Shown: positions 5,872-5,954 of the stretch, in pieces | Layout: every line of letters starts with the position of its first letter | Position numbering within the stretch: the stretch's first letter is position 1 | Source of the DNA: SXXH01 sp041165735 | GTDB lineage: Bacteria > Planctomycetota > UBA1135 > GCA-002686595 | Assembly (NCBI GenBank): GCA_046341775.1 | Contig: JBKDQQ010000106.1 | Location: 1-5,954 of the forward strand | Reading direction: 5' to 3' | DNA length: 5,954 nucleotides | Notes under the pieces: generated by a model | The model's input: only the letters and a program-made list of their open reading frames with translations | What the model was told of the DNA's origin: nothing | Database searches by the model: none | Translations under genes and position numbers: made by a program

Positions 5872-5900
5872 GCGTCGACTCGCCCGCGGGCGAGTCGCGT
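5872..5900 (+). terminator. Strong palindromic hairpin after the lipoprotein gene
   Basis: CGACTCGCCCG CGGGCGAGTCG at 5876-5897 is a perfect 22-bp palindrome; as RNA it gives at least a 9-bp GC-rich stem with a CGCG loop. Allowing one bulged base (5875), pairing extends outward with 5872-5874 against 5898-5900. It starts just after the stop codon at 5866-5868, the usual place for a terminator. No U tract follows (GCAGCGGCGAAG), so it may act as a U-tract-independent terminator, as an mRNA 3'-end stabiliser, or as a protein-binding palindrome. Confidence 0.55.
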
Positions 5901-5940
5901 GCAGCGGCGAAGTGGCCGCGCGACACGACGGGGGCCCGCT

Positions 5941-5953
5941 CCTTCCTCGAAGG
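5941..5953. other. Short inverted repeat at the window edge
   Basis: CCTTC (5941-5945) and GAAGG (5949-5953) can pair around a 3-nt loop. The window ends one base later, so it cannot be seen whether a T tract or a gene follows. It may belong to a terminator or lie within the next gene; no coding region can be supported between 5901 and 5954. Confidence 0.2.
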
Positions 5954-5954
5954 G

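Overview
This GC-rich window (strong G/C bias at third codon positions) carries six protein genes in two divergent groups: three on the minus strand (13-2966) and three on the plus strand (3222-5868), separated by a ~255-bp intergenic region. I see no tRNA, rRNA, CRISPR array, insertion sequence or phage gene. The gene content is chromosomal and housekeeping-like. High GC, several starts without a clear Shine-Dalgarno, a secreted orphan protein, a DUF3332-type small lipoprotein and a GIDE-LemA membrane protein would suit a high-GC Gram-negative-type lineage such as a planctomycete. That assignment is a weak inference, because no phylogenetic marker beyond the translation factor EttA is present.

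Minus-strand group, in transcription order: (a) a 333-aa secreted protein of unknown function with a signal peptide and an EF-hand/dockerin-like Asp loop (1965-2966, preceded by a good ribosome binding site); (b) a canonical LemA-family membrane protein (1351-1947), 17 nt downstream; (c) a 439-aa membrane protein fusing a GIDE (MUL1-like) domain to a second, divergent LemA domain (13-1332), 18 nt further on. Spacing suggests one operon. LemA and GIDE-LemA look like a membrane-associated module, with the two LemA domains as paralogues. A 9-bp perfect hairpin lies in the likely 5' leader of the first gene.

Plus-strand group: ettA (3222-4877), an ABC-F ATPase that acts on the ribosome E site; a Nudix hydrolase (4891-5490) 13 nt downstream and probably co-transcribed; and, after a 123-bp gap, a small DUF3332-like lipoprotein (5614-5868) followed by a 22-bp perfect palindrome that probably forms a 3' hairpin.

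Nothing here amounts to a clearly new system. The points most worth a second look are the GIDE-LemA fusion next to a free-standing LemA with a secreted partner, and the altered ABC signature motif and P-loop in the second ATPase domain of EttA.
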